A DNA stretch of 64,000 bases from Hermodice carunculata. Lineage: Eukaryota; Annelida; Polychaeta; Eunicida; Amphinomidae. Of this stretch, positions 1 through 11,729 are shown piece after piece. The stretch lies in the NCBI GenBank assembly GCA_964020975.1, contig OZ026622.1, forward strand, positions 446,501-510,500, read 5' to 3'. Every line of letters starts with the position of its first letter. Position 1 is the first letter of the stretch. Under the pieces are notes generated by a model. It was not told the origin of the DNA. It worked only from the letters and a program-made list of their open reading frames with translations, and did not search any database. The position numbers and the translations under genes are program-made.

Positions 1-2216
1 GTGCAGAAATGCCCTTGCCAACAATGACATTCAAGTATATTCTTAATCTACGGTTACGTCCAGGTGTTTGGTCAGGCTGTCAACTGCAGATAGGCTCTTT
101 AAGGTTGCTTTATAACAAACACCGGTAGAGGAAAGGGCAAAGCCATTATGGCGAAAGTGAATGACCTTTTCTCTCGTAATATTACTGTTTACAAACACTT
201 GTCACACAAGCCACTTCCCCACTGTCAACTGTCAAATATGAATCACGTGTATCATAGCTACTGACTTCTAGAACAATCGTGGCTAAAACTTCTCAAAAGG
301 AGAATGAGGTAAATTCATCTGCCGCATCACTATTTCTCACAAAAGTTTGTCATGCTTTTGCAAAACGTGTCGATCTGCAGACGGGAGGCCTGCACGTACG
401 GTATGTGCCTAATACTTTCATTGGCGCCCTAGAGACACCACAAGTACCAACAGCGCGACAAAGAAAACAAAACCTTCATATCAGAATGAGAGTTAAGAAA
501 ATAATAAAAGAACTGTTGCTTTAGTTGCCTTACGCCTACGCTCGAGTTTCTGACGAGGATGAATACTAGTTCTTGGAAGGTCTCAACGGAAATTATCAGA
601 GTATCCTGCGACAACGGAACTGTGGTGGATGTTTACATGTGGGAGCCAAAATGCATATGAGCTATCTGGGGACGGATACCAACCTTTTGCCCTTCCATGT
701 GCCATGAGTCAATAAGGCGAATGAGTTCGATTTTCATTTGACCCTTTTCATCTCCAATCGATTCAATAAAAGTGGTTTTTGTGAAACAAATGTCCAGTTA
801 ACAAATCGTTTGTCCTGTTTCGGACAAATGTGAAATATTGATGTTGATACTTTACTAGAATGACGCAGCATAAAACATTTGAATTGCAGCTATAGCGATC
901 AAACGCGAACTAGAAGAAAAGAGAGTAATATGCGGCTGTGTTCTGCCAAGAAAGAGTTAATTTTACAGGATATTAATGGATACTATTATATTGATAATGC
1001 CATGCATTGATTCTTGACGCTGATACTCTTCCATACATGACATGTGTCTTTGCAAAAACCACCCGGAACATTAGGCACTTATTTCTGTGAACGTAATTGA
1101 TGAATACTCGTATCACTCTTGACTTACTGCACGCAGCTCCATTAGCCTACGCCTTATGTTTCTTGTGCAGTGTTGAACGACAAATCATTTGATTTTGTCA
1201 GTTTGTTTCACCCAGCGCACAGATGCTACCTTTTCACAACTTAATCGTTTACAAGTTAAAAGTTAGGTCAACATTCAGGCGGGAGTGCGGTCTACTGGTG
1301 TTGTTTGGCGTCATTTATACTACATGTTATAAGTCAATATAACGAAGTGGAGGCATCTAGGAGCTTCCTTGTCAAGCAGTGTGCAGAAGTACCAGAATAA
1401 GACGAGCGGAAAAGCTGAGTTTTAACTGAATGCTGCAATGCTTGAAAATACATCAGTTATATACGATTTTAAACGAAGAAAAGGAGCGTTTGTTATTACT
1501 GCGCGAATGCTTCAAAATTGTTCTTGAGGCTGCGCGCCACAACACAGCGACTGTGATAGGATTGCAGGTCTTGTTAATAGACAGACAATCTTTCATAGCG
1601 ACATTTAATCTTAGCAAATTCCATATAGCTAACATAAAAGAACCCACCCCCACCCACACCCCCCACCCCCGTTAAAATTAGCAAAGGTATTTGTATGAAG
1701 GTCTAAACACGTCTGACCAAGTGAATGAAGGAACCTTTATTGACTGTATCTTACCAACAAAGGATGAGCAACATAAAACCAAGTACAATACAACACCGTT
1801 ACGCAGCATGCAATACATGTAAATTAAAGAATTGAGAATGCGGCGACAAGCTAAAAACTGTCAAATTTTACGGAAAAGAAGTTCAACAAGGTATCTATAT
1901 GCATTTACATATTTATAAATTACCTGTTATTTGTACGGTTTTGCGAATAAATCTGATCATCTCTAAAGACGTTTCGGGGTCCTCAAAAGTCACTAACATT
2001 ACAAAAAATATATTTTCCGAACCTAATGTCTCAAAATTGATGAAAATTTCTGACATGTTTAAAAACAGTTTTCCGTGATTTAAAAAAAAAATCACATTCA
2101 CATAATAATAGTCATTTGCAATCGTTTACACGTGTCAGAGATCCGTTCCTGTTCAGGTATTTTGTTTTGTCTTTTATGTCTGCCAACTTCTATATTCAAA
2201 TTATGAACGCTGATTC
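1..2216. other. Intergenic, no gene seen
   Basis: AT-rich sequence with only short random-looking open frames (81 codons or fewer). I see no splice-bounded exon, RNA gene or recognisable transposon domain. The only distinctive point is the C-rich run listed separately. Confidence 0.5.
1643..1670. repeat. C-rich tract, G-quadruplex potential on minus strand
   Basis: Five C runs of three to six bases separated by single A or ACA spacers. The minus strand therefore carries closely spaced G runs that fit the usual G-quadruplex pattern. No function can be assigned. Confidence 0.6.
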
Positions 2217-3010
2217 TTAATTTCGGGATTTTTTTCTTATATTTACGTTTTCTACGACAATTAAATAATTTTCTAATCGCGAGTTTGACTTGCCTTTGCG
2301 ATGTAAGAACACGCCACTGAAATAATTCTTTTCTTTTAATAAATTTTGAATTAAATTTGTAGGGAAGTCGCCGAACTCGTCATCACTATTCGGACGAATA
2401 TCTTCGCAACCAATCTCACACAATGAAAATTTAACGGTTCTTAATAGGATTTATCCAGTGACATAAGTTCACAATTACACTTATATGCGTCAAATAACAA
2501 TTCATTAGGGCTGTGATGCGTGATCCTATACCAATGTTTAGATGCACTTCTCAGACTTTTGAATACATGAGGCAACACGCTCCTACCCTACTTAGTGCTG
2601 CAATATTAATAGTTTTCGAATTGACTGCCGTTATATTTTTTAAAAGTTGTAAATAAAATTTGTCGAATTTCATCTTGCAATACCCAGCTATATTTTCCAG
2701 AGAAATGCATTTGGAAGTCCCAAGAAGGTAAGTGCCCCATACTTCGCAACAATATAAAATGATCGCAGCAATAAGCTTGTCGAAAAAGTCCAGATACAAT
2801 TTGATATCAATAGTTTCACCGAATAAGGTATGTTTGAAACGACCGAGGGACTGACGAACTTTTTCACATAGTAGCTTAAGATCCAGGAAAAAAATCCACT
2901 TCCTCTCAATTCAATACTACGATAAGTATATTTCTTTGAATTTTCCAATTCTTTATCTCCAATAAAAAAGTTGACTATTATATTTTCCAGACTAATCAAA
3001 TATCATCACT
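2217..3010 (-). mobile_element. Decayed LINE fragment, C-terminal part of reverse transcriptase
   Basis: Minus-strand frames between about 3000 and 2450 resemble the thumb and C-terminal part of a non-LTR retrotransposon ORF2. One frame reads YTYRSIELRGSGFF. A second contains LIAAIILYCCEVWG, the common 'PxLxYGCEVWG'-like motif that follows the RT domain in many LINEs. Downstream, around 2540-2470, a W-Y-R-I-x-H stretch fits the usual continuation. The frame changes and carries stops, so this is an old 5'-truncated copy. The catalytic YADD box is absent. The clade is not resolvable by eye. An unrelated AT-rich stretch is possible but less likely, because three successive motifs appear in the right order. 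Confidence 0.55.
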
Positions 3011-5194
3011 TCGGATTTTTAAAAAATAATTTTCAAGTTCAACTCTTTACAATGGATATGCAACTTGTCCAAAGAGCACTGTAATCCCTACTACCTTTCG
3101 GATGGTAGTAATAAATCTTCGACGTAAAGTTAACAATTCTATTGCCGTTTTGTATGGATGCTGGAAGACACTCCTCGGTGACTCAATGTGCAGTGGTGGA
3201 TTAGAGGAGCGTACATTCTCATAATGTAATATTGGGTAACCTACTCATTTTTTGTAGTTTACAAACGTCCACGTTAATATTTCGTCAAATACGCCTACAT
3301 CTGCCATACTGTTTTTACGAAATGTGGACAAAAGTGTCACTTGAAATCTGACACATTATCTTGGAACGCCTAATTTATCATGGTAGTTTCCTGGCATCAG
3401 CAAAATTGGCAGCCAGGCAAACATCGTTTGCAACTACTATAGGTTTTCAATAATTAAGCCTCCATTTGAGACATAGTATCACAATTTTTACATACAGCGT
3501 TATTACATAATTATATGTGGCTATATTGTTGATTATGGCTGTAATTGAAGACAGTGCGCAAAGCAAACCTTACTTATGACTTGACTGTATGTTTGCGATC
3601 AGTGGACAAAATGTATTTTCAACACAGTGCCACTTTTGTAAAATGTGTGCGTTCTTTCCATCAATTTTTTTTGTCTATATGTCTCCTTTTGGGAAGAAAA
3701 AATCTGATATAATAAGATTTTCATAATACATTGTTTTATCATTCGTGTCGCCAACCTCTGGATGCAGCATGCAAAATACAGTGCATTTATATACTATTCA
3801 TGCATGCCATACAATATGCATATTCTGAACTCAAAAGAAAATAGTCTCAACGCCATCATTCATTAACTATTAGAGTGCCAACTGCGACTAAAGTCGAAAA
3901 AAAAAACTTTCATTTAAGTACCAGCGAGAATATAATTGTCCAGGTCAACAGCGCAATGCACCCAAAGCGTCCCCACGAAAACAAACTCAGTCCAAAATGT
4001 GGCCTGAGAGAGCTTAACAAACGATCCAGAAATGTTAATACATCGCCATCCATAAAGATAATTTTTTTGTGCCAGTGACAGGTACAAAATGTAAAGGTGA
4101 AAGTATTGTTCCTACTTTCCTATGTCTATGTAATGTCAACACAGAAATCGAGGGAACGACTGCTTTGGAATTATACATGTTCGCTGACCAAACATTTTAC
4201 ATTATGGAAAAGCTAGAGTGTATTTGCCAATATCCTTCCACAGTGCTACCTTTTCATCTCTACCGAGTATACATGTATGTGTACGCGTCTATAAGCAGCA
4301 ATACATAATCTTTTTGCAATGAAAAAGGTACAGTGCACCAGTTAGTACCAGGCTTATCTTTCATGGCCTATAAAGATGGAGTTGTTCCGTGTACGTGTGC
4401 GGCTTAAAGATGCAGACTTCTGTCACAAACAATTGCCAAAGTAAATTGAAAAAAAACCCTCCCACAATGACATCTTATCTTTCTGACAAGCCGTTCTTTC
4501 CCTCCCCTTGTCTAATATACTGGGTCTCAACAGAGGTATAAGAATCGCTTGAAAAGACTCCATCATTAGAGTATACGTCATTTGGCTTGCTGTCTTTGAT
4601 CAATATTGTCCTTGTCAGAATAATTAAAATATTGTTGCTACGAGATGCATGTGAATTGCAGATTCTATCATCGTAATAACTTGACCTTTGAAAAGTCGGG
4701 TCTGTGGGAACAAAAGTACGTTAGACAAGACCAATGTTTACTTTGTTCGTGATTCTTTTGGCATAAAGAAAAAAAAAACGACTTGGTATGCTAAGATGTA
4801 TCGACTGCACCAGAAGTATGGAGACGACGAGCTATCCAAAAGATTTTCCAGAAAGAAAGCAATTTCCTTCCTTCATGCGAGCCGTCGCTAATTTTTTCCC
4901 TGTTCCCCATTTGTGTAAGAGGACCGGATCAGGCGCTAACAACATTCGACAAAGGCCAACACGCATTTGTGACAGTAGGCGGTTGTCACGTCTCGCAACC
5001 GACACATGAAACTGTCATCTTTTTGGAAACATAAAACCATTGCGTGCATCTTTCTCACAGACCAACTTTCTTGAAAGACGACAAGAATAAAAAAAAAATA
5101 CTTTCATTGTCATGAATCTGATATTCGGTCGTGATGAAACAGGTAGATCCAAATGATATTACTGGCGATGTTCTGTGTCAATGTTTTGCTAACA
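3011..5194. other. Intergenic, no gene seen
   Basis: AT-rich DNA with short open frames of up to about 79 codons and none showing recognisable domain features. It has A runs near 3898 and 5090 but no long repeats. Confidence 0.5.
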
Positions 5195-5764
5195 TTACTT
5201 GCTACTTCTACACGCAGCTCCATCATTTAATACAAACGGTAAATTAGACATGATTAGTTTAGGGCGACGAAAGGTCGTTGCAACATCCAACGTTGATGAT
5301 GAATTCAAGAAATACAATTTGAATCTGACGCCACCTGTTGAGCTAGTCATGTTTTCATAGACATGCCAATCACTTGTGGACACGACCATACGACATGGAA
5401 TGGTATTAATTATACACAGGGCGTGTGTGGTTGACATTTGACGACACGGGTTGTAAGACAGACTAGTACAATCTCTGCGCAAATAGAGTTGAAGCCAATT
5501 TGGTTTGTCCATGTCGCCCTCGCGTGCTCGAATGATAGTTGTATTACCCCTCCTGAAATATACATTATAAATGAAGAAGCAGACGAAATTTACGACACCT
5601 GACCACTTGTAAATATGGTGAATTTTTTGCTGTGAAAACCTGCGAACGCATGCGTCGGTATTATGTTTCTGGGGGTTAATAAGAACAAAATTATACATTG
5701 CGCACATGCGGATTGCATTTCCTTTTTCTTGTGACAGAGTTAATAAGTCTAACCAGAAACACAA
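5195..5764 (-). CDS. Unrecognised open reading frame, 189 codons (doubtful)
   Basis: This is an unusually long open frame for such AT-rich DNA, so I record it. The predicted protein has no signal peptide that I can recognise, a short hydrophobic patch (VVNFVCFFIYNVYF, about residues 57-70) and scattered cysteines. No family motif is visible. It could be a chance frame, an exon with a wrongly placed start, or a fragment of an old repeat. The frame starts at an ATG, but no promoter or splice site supports it. The region just downstream on the plus strand carries a cluster of short repeats. Confidence 0.15.
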   Translation of the reverse strand: MCFWLDLLTLSQEKGNAIRMCAMYNFVLINPQKHNTDACVRRFSQQKIHHIYKWSGVVNFVCFFIYNVYFRRGNTTIIRAREGDMDKPNWLQLYLRRDCTSLSYNPCRQMSTTHALCIINTIPCRMVVSTSDWHVYENMTSSTGGVRFKLYFLNSSSTLDVATTFRRPKLIMSNLPFVLNDGAACRSSK

Positions 5765-5944
5765 ACAAAGTTTACAAGTCTGCCTTCCTCGACATCAATG
5801 ATCTGCGGGTAGTTTTTCTTTTTATTGACCATCGGCAAAAATTGTGACAGCCATTATTTTGGTGATGGACCATGTAAATAGGTCATAATATCTACCTCCC
5901 ACAAATGTTTATCTTGGTATACATGTAGTTTATGAACAGTTAAA

Positions 5945-6296
5945 CTATTATTAAGAAACGGTACATAGGTCACTTAAGCTGATCTCAATGAACTTTAGGT
6001 GCTTTGCCAGGGCTCCCATAAAACATCCGTGGGTCCAGTGCCGTCACCATACTGCTGCACTCATTGATGTCGAGGCTTTGTCGCGTGGCGCAGCACTCCT
6101 GGCGGCAGTAATGCATCATAGCAAGCATGTGAAAATCAGTTTCCTACACTGCGTAGAAGGAACCGAAAAGCGGGGATGGTTGGGTGCGAATTCTTGTGAC
6201 CTATGGTGTGAGTACTGTTTCTTAAAAATAGCTTTACTGTTACAAACTTTACAATAAATGACACATTATTACACCATAGGTCACTTAAGCTGATGT
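5945..6296. repeat. Direct and inverted short-repeat cluster next to the DIRS-like fossil
   Basis: The 20-mer CATAGGTCACTTAAGCTGAT occurs identically at 5964-5983 and 6275-6294. A 14-bp inverted pair, GTGACCTATGGTGT / ACACCATAGGTCAC, lies at 6196-6209 and 6271-6284. TTAAGAAACGGTAC (5951-5964) is repeated in inverted form with one change at 6213-6226. A shorter copy of CATAGGTCACTT lies at 6922-6933. The arrangement suggests the ends of a mobile element, possibly tied to the complex termini that DIRS elements have, but the link is inferred. Confidence 0.6.
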
Positions 6297-6460
6297 AACA
6301 TCAGACTCGAAGTGGGAGGAACCTCCGAAAAATCTCGCCCTAAAAAGCTCCCCAGTTTATAGCCACAGACAAAGAAACCATCATGGAACCCCAGTGCCCG
6401 CACTCCAACTTGATTGAGCTGGTGGGGGTGGGGGATGCACCCCCTAACGCCAATTGGAAG

Positions 6461-6494
6461 CAGCTGTTGGGAAGCACTCGAGTGCCAACAGCTG
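6461..6494. repeat. 34-bp palindrome near the 3' end of the DIRS-like fossil
   Basis: CAGCTGTTGG (6461-6470) and CCAACAGCTG (6485-6494) are perfect inverted copies. They enclose GAAG and the self-complementary CACTCGAGTG. Such symmetry at the end of a DIRS-like element may belong to its terminal structure. Confidence 0.7.
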
Positions 6495-6554
6495 CACTTT
6501 AACTTCTATCAAGTCCCTTAGGTGGAAGGACATAAAGGTATTTTGGGAGTGCTA

Positions 6555-7130
6555 TCCAAGGGCAGCCATAATATCCCCTACTGACATGTTTTTCAATGCA
6601 TCCCTGGAGACAGCGAATGCCCTAGTTTCATGAGCTTGAACAGAATGAAGAGGTGGCTGCTCTTCATTTCTTCCAGCCACTCAGTAGGCCAGGGAAATAG
6701 TTCTCCCAATCCATGTTGAGATGGTATCAGGTGACAGTGTCCTGGACTTCGTCTGGCTAAGAGAGAGACAAAAAGAAGTTTCTGCCAAGCTTCATGAGGT
6801 TCAGTCCTACTCGAATAGAACTGGAGCACTCTAACAGGATAAAGGGCCCACTGTGGCTCAGATCTGGACATTGTCACCAAGAGTTACTTAACCCAAAAAC
6901 CTGCAATGGTGGTTGATGGGTCATAGGTCACTTGTGTCTTAGACACAAATACCACATCAGGCTTAAAAAAAAATCCTTCCCATCAGCAGACCACCTGATG
7001 AGGGATCTATCTAAGGCGTGCATCTCCCTGCACCTAGCAACTGTGGCTGGAACTAACAGGAAGGCCATCTTGAAGGTAAGGATCTACAGATGGATTGAAC
7101 TCATGTCTTTAGGCTCAAATGGAGGCTTAG
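6555..7130 (-). mobile_element. DIRS-like fossil: tyrosine recombinase region
   Basis: Stretches resembling the recombinase core are visible, including LYPVRVLQFY, a pattern common in DIRS/Crypton recombinases. Near 6625 there is a His-Glu-Thr-Arg tetrad matching the HxxR box, followed by a Met-Ser-Val-Gly-Asp-Ile stretch typical of the region before the catalytic Tyr. The presence of this domain instead of an integrase separates the element from Ty3- or Copia-type LTR elements. The region is broken. Confidence 0.7.
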
Positions 7131-7719
7131 TCAGAACCCGTAGCACCACAGAGATATCCCAGCGATGCAAGCAGGTCTGCCTTGAGATTCAGCCAACAGG
7201 AAATGTGTGGACAGCGGATTCTGATGCCTTACTGACAGTACTAGAGCAGAATCCACTTGGCCAGACAGAACAGCCTTTTTGTCCTGGTACCTCCCTGTTT
7301 GTATGTATGCAACTGGAGTATGATTGTGGCACCTCACCATGATGTGTTTGTTTTCTACCTGTGAATGGAACTAGACAAAGGCACAATGAATCACCTCCAT
7401 GTATAGCCAATTGATGGTAAACTGCCTCAACTGAGGAGGTGATTTGCCTGAAGCTGTCACAGAGTTCAAATGTGGTCCCTAGCCTTGTATGGAGGTGTCA
7501 GTAAATAATGCCACTTCACCATTGAATGCCACCATGGACTGCCTCAGCAGCACGTTCACCTGGCAAGACCACCAGCTGAGAATCAGCCAATCGTACAGCT
7601 AAATTGCAAGATGCTGGGACAAGAGATAGCTCTTTTGATCCCAGCAATCCTGGAAGCTCTGCTGAACAGGCCAATGATGAAACCTCCCTTAGAAGGTCTT
7701 GAGAGTCCATGGATGTCAA

Positions 7720-8526
7720 AGTCCTAGTCAGATGCATCCACTGACAGCTCTTAAGGTGGACAGATGCGAAAGAAGTGTTAGCAACAGAATCCACAGAAAC
7801 AAGAACTCCCTCATGGGAGTCAGGCTGAATTTCAGGAGATTCACCATTAGGAATAAATTCATACACAGATTTAAAATGAACTGTGTGTCCTTGAGAAGCA
7901 GGCCCTGGTCCTGTGACCACAGGAACCAATCATCTAGATAAATGTGCAACTGGATCACTCACCAGTGCACACATACCACTACCTCACTCAAGACAGAAGT
8001 AAAGATTAGCAGGTGCCAGCGCCAGACTGAATGGGAAGGCAAGGAACTGAAAAACTGTGCCACTGACCACAAAATGGAGAAATTTGTGAGACTGCGGGGC
8101 CACAGAAATGTGAAAATATGCATCTTCCAAGTCTATAATGGTTGCCCAATCACCCTGTTGCATTGCTGCCATGTTGGTGGCAGTGGTCTCCATCTTGAAG
8201 TGCTGCACTACAAGTTATGAGTTGAGACATGGCAAGTTGATTACTCTTCTTTGCCCACTGTCATTTTTTTTTGGCACCAAAAAGATATGACTGTAAAAGC
8301 CTTGGGACCCATCATATAATACTGTTTCAATGGCCTGTTTGTCCACAAACTTTTTCATGGCCTTGTGCAAGAGTTTTGGATCCACCTCTACGTGAAGCAG
8401 AAAAGGGAATGGAAATGGAGAGAGGGGAGGAGAATTGCCTGCACAAAACTCCAATGAGTAACCATGCCAGATGTTCCTAACATAAACATCATCCATGATG
8501 TGATCGCATTGGTTCATGAACAACAC
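7720..8526 (-). mobile_element. DIRS-like fossil: reverse transcriptase region
   Basis: The visible RT boxes, in order on the minus strand, are a fingers motif (GFYSHIFLVPKKN, about 8295-8255), a palm motif with the first catalytic Asp (GDWATIIDLEDAYFHI, about 8150-8103) and the YLDDW box holding the catalytic Asp pair (about 7945-7930). FKMET precedes the palm box, as is usual in DIRS RTs. This region gives the strongest evidence for the family assignment. The region is interrupted and non-functional. Confidence 0.82.
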
Positions 8527-8539
8527 TAGCCAGGCATTG

Positions 8540-10064
8540 ATCCTTGCCTAGAAGGTGGAGAGGGACTGCAGACTGGTGGGCCAGCAGATGAGTTGCATGA
8601 CCAGTGTGTGCACTTAAGGGCAAGGAGCCAGCCCCTGGCTGAACTTGGAACCAGATAATTCTACATTATGAAGGCTGGCCAACATACTTCACCAGCTTCA
8701 TCCTCTGCTTGTGCTGCTGCTGAGGGACATGTAAGTGTGCCAGGCTGATAGGAGGAAGACAACCCCTTGGTGAACCTCATGCCACCCAGCAATGCCTCAT
8801 CCAAAGACTCTTGCCACCTCTTTATGGCTGCATTGTCTGCTCTTTGAAGAAAGGCCAACAAACCCAGGCTGAATAGCCCTGGTCCAACTTGGTCCAAAGG
8901 CAGCTGGTAAGCTGCACTGTTGGCAGGTTGGACACAGGGAGAAAAGCATTATGCCACACCAACTTGACATTGGGGTCAAACATAATTGCTCTGCAAAGCC
9001 TGTGCCCTACAACATGGCCTAAACACTGCTCGAAGTACAGCGGGATCTCCAGGAAGTGTTTGGTGGAGACTGGTGCCATCGGGTTGTCACCTGTAACTTC
9101 CAGGAGATGTGTGACAAAACACCCCGAACAGTCAAAATATGTACTGATGATGATCATCTCTGTCACATCCTGCTCGAAACACCAGAGAGAGGCATGAAGA
9201 TGTACTCTGTTTCCTTGATGCCATGGTCCCATAAGGGAGTGTCAACCATCATGGGAGCAAAGTTGTACATGGACTGACTTGTCCAATAGAGCCCCAACGT
9301 CACCTTTGGCTTTACCAGCAACCATCTTGGGGTGAGGCCATCTGCTGCAGATCTGCTGTCTGGCATGTTGCCTGACCCAGCCAGTTGGGGGATAGCTCTA
9401 AGAACTTTACACAAAGGTACAAAATGGCACCTCCAACTTGGGGGTCCCCTTTACGCCTTCCACTGACATGAGCACAACCCTGGGCTGCATTGCTTTGGTC
9501 TGTGGCACAGCCTCTCCTGGGAGTATTTCCTGCATAAAGGTAGATCCTCCCCTGTACCAAGAAGAAAGTCTTCCAGATGCTCCTAATACTGGCCTTACCA
9601 TATAGTGCAGGCTGTGCTACTGCAGCTCCTCCTATACCTGGATAGTCTCTGCTGGCAAAACGCTTGAGAGAAGCTCACCTGTGGGAGGAGGCAACACCAG
9701 CTAACCGGCATGAACTAGGCAACCAGGCCTATGGGCCAGGGACTACCATTGCTACCTCTTGCACCGGCAGCTCGGTGCCCAAAACTTGAGTGATCTTTGC
9801 CTCTGTGGGAAAGGCTTAAGCACAGAAGCCCCCCCCCCCCCCGCCCACCACAACATCACCATTTGTCAATGTAGAGGTGATCTGTCCAACGGAAGGTTCA
9901 TCAACTGCCTGATCAACCTTCATTGGGGAGGGAAGAGACAGAGGAGCCTCCATCTGCACTGTAACTGCCCCAGTGTTGGGGCTAGACACTTTGAGGATCC
10001 CTTTCCATGACAGGGCTCCATCCTCTGGAAGGGAAACTGCCTGGGAAGATGGCTGCCAATTCAC
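8540..10064 (-). mobile_element. DIRS-like fossil: Gag-like region
   Basis: This is the 5' part of the element in its own sense, upstream of the RT. It shows broken open stretches rich in Pro, Gly, Cys and Trp, and no conserved domain that I can name. It is assigned as Gag-like by its position only. A C-run near 9831-9842 on the plus strand lies inside it. Confidence 0.5.
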
Positions 10065-10080
10065 AGCAGGTTAAAAAACA

Positions 10081-11660
10081 TAACTCCAGCGCACCTGCAG
10101 CATACATTAAGGTCTAGGAACTTAATAAACAATCAGTGGAGAGCTTCTAGGAAGACGCTATTTTAGGATTTGATATAACCGCCCCTGGAATAAACAAAAA
10201 AACAAAAAGACACCTCATTGGCCACCTAAATAACTTGGTAGAGACCTGTCCATGGTACATTTGCACCACATTTTGAAATGAATCTGGTTGACCATTTTAG
10301 AGAAGTCGCAAATAAGATTGCCATTTCCAGTCCCGTTGACTTACATTGTAATCAATAGAAGTATATGCATTAACCAACAAGTACCCAAATAAAAAAATGT
10401 TAAAATCAACACCCTAGAGCATTACCATGTCATGAACAATAAAGACCCTTCCTCAAGGCACATTTCCAGCAAATGTAGCACAATCTGTGCAACAGTTTTA
10501 GAAAATAATGAAGTAAAGGGATTCGGAAATATATAGACTGCAAAAAAGAAAAAAAAAACTTAGTGTCGATTGAAATAATATGCAATACAAGATGCGCATT
10601 CTTCTAACACAACTTGAGTCAGTTTGGGACGATTTCAGAGTCCAAACCTGCTTTGCTTGTTGTATGCTGAGACTCGAGTGTGTTTTCCTGACACTTCAAC
10701 ATGAGATTTGGCTTAGTGTATGAGATTCCGCATAAAGGGATGTATGAAAGAAGGCTGACATCGTTAATAGATTCTTCACATAGATTTTTACAATATTGTG
10801 TTATTTTACCCCCAATTTTTAGAATTGATCAAATTTAACTTTTTTATGATCAAAGTTGCCAAATTTTGTTGTTAGTCACATATTTAGTACATTTGCTTGA
10901 GGAAAAAGGGCAAGATGAAGCTGGTTGATGTTCAGGATAAGCCACAGGACAATAGGGTAAACAAGACCAATATTCTATTGACCATCTAAAAAACACAAGA
11001 CCATGGATTAAAAGGAGCATAGTAAGTGTATCTATATTTGGAAGGTCCTCTTTGCAGTAGTTTTGAATTGTATTGAATACAGCCCTAAGGTTTTGCCCCT
11101 GTAATTCGCTCCTTTACAAATGTCACAGACACTGATCTTCCGAATTGATAATAATGTGCTCAGCAGAAATGGAACACTTGCACTATCATAAAGGCATTGC
11201 AGATGGAATAATTTCTACCTGCCCCGGCGTATTTGCTGCAGCAGTAAGACTGTTTGTATTCTGGTATATGGCATATTCCTTTGATCACCTACGTGGCAAA
11301 CAGATCTGATCTCAGTTGACCGCAAACGACCAATCAGTGGTCTGCTGTCAATCGGTAGCACGACGAACTCCACCATGCAGAGGAGACTTCCTGAACTCTC
11401 CGATGCCGATAGATTTAAATCTAAAGTTTGTTGAGAAAAGGAGAAGGCAACTTATGCACAGGCACCGTGAAATTTGTAAATCTCGGCTAGGCAAGGGTTA
11501 TTGTTATTCCCACGATAGATATAGCTGTGCAGGAAATTAAAGGGTTTTAACGAACAAGGAAATTGGACATAATTACCAGTCAAGATCAAAGCCCAACAAT
11601 GTATTTTGGAACAGAAATATTGACTGTAAAAGGCGGTACGAAACCTTGACACACACACAC

Positions 11661-11729
<69 letters not shown>

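Larger units (their letters stand above)
6297..10080 (-). mobile_element. DIRS-like tyrosine-recombinase retroelement, broken fossil
   Basis: The order on the minus strand is a Gag-like region, a reverse transcriptase, an RNase H-like region and a tyrosine recombinase. That is the layout of DIRS-type retroelements. The RT carries GFYSHIFLVPKKN, IDLEDAYFHI and YLDDW, a set typical of DIRS rather than of Ty3 or LINE elements. A His-Glu-Thr-Arg tetrad typical of the recombinase HxxR box is visible near 6625. The base composition is clearly more GC-rich than the flanks. The coding parts carry many breaks, so the copy is dead, yet its motifs are still easy to read, which suggests moderate age. Both ends are approximate: the 6.3-kb end abuts a short-repeat cluster, and the 10.08-kb end is set by the change in composition. 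Confidence 0.78.

Noticed and set aside
5195-5764. A confident host gene
   Set aside because: 189 codons is long for this composition, but there is no motif, splice site or promoter support. Kept only as a low-confidence entry.
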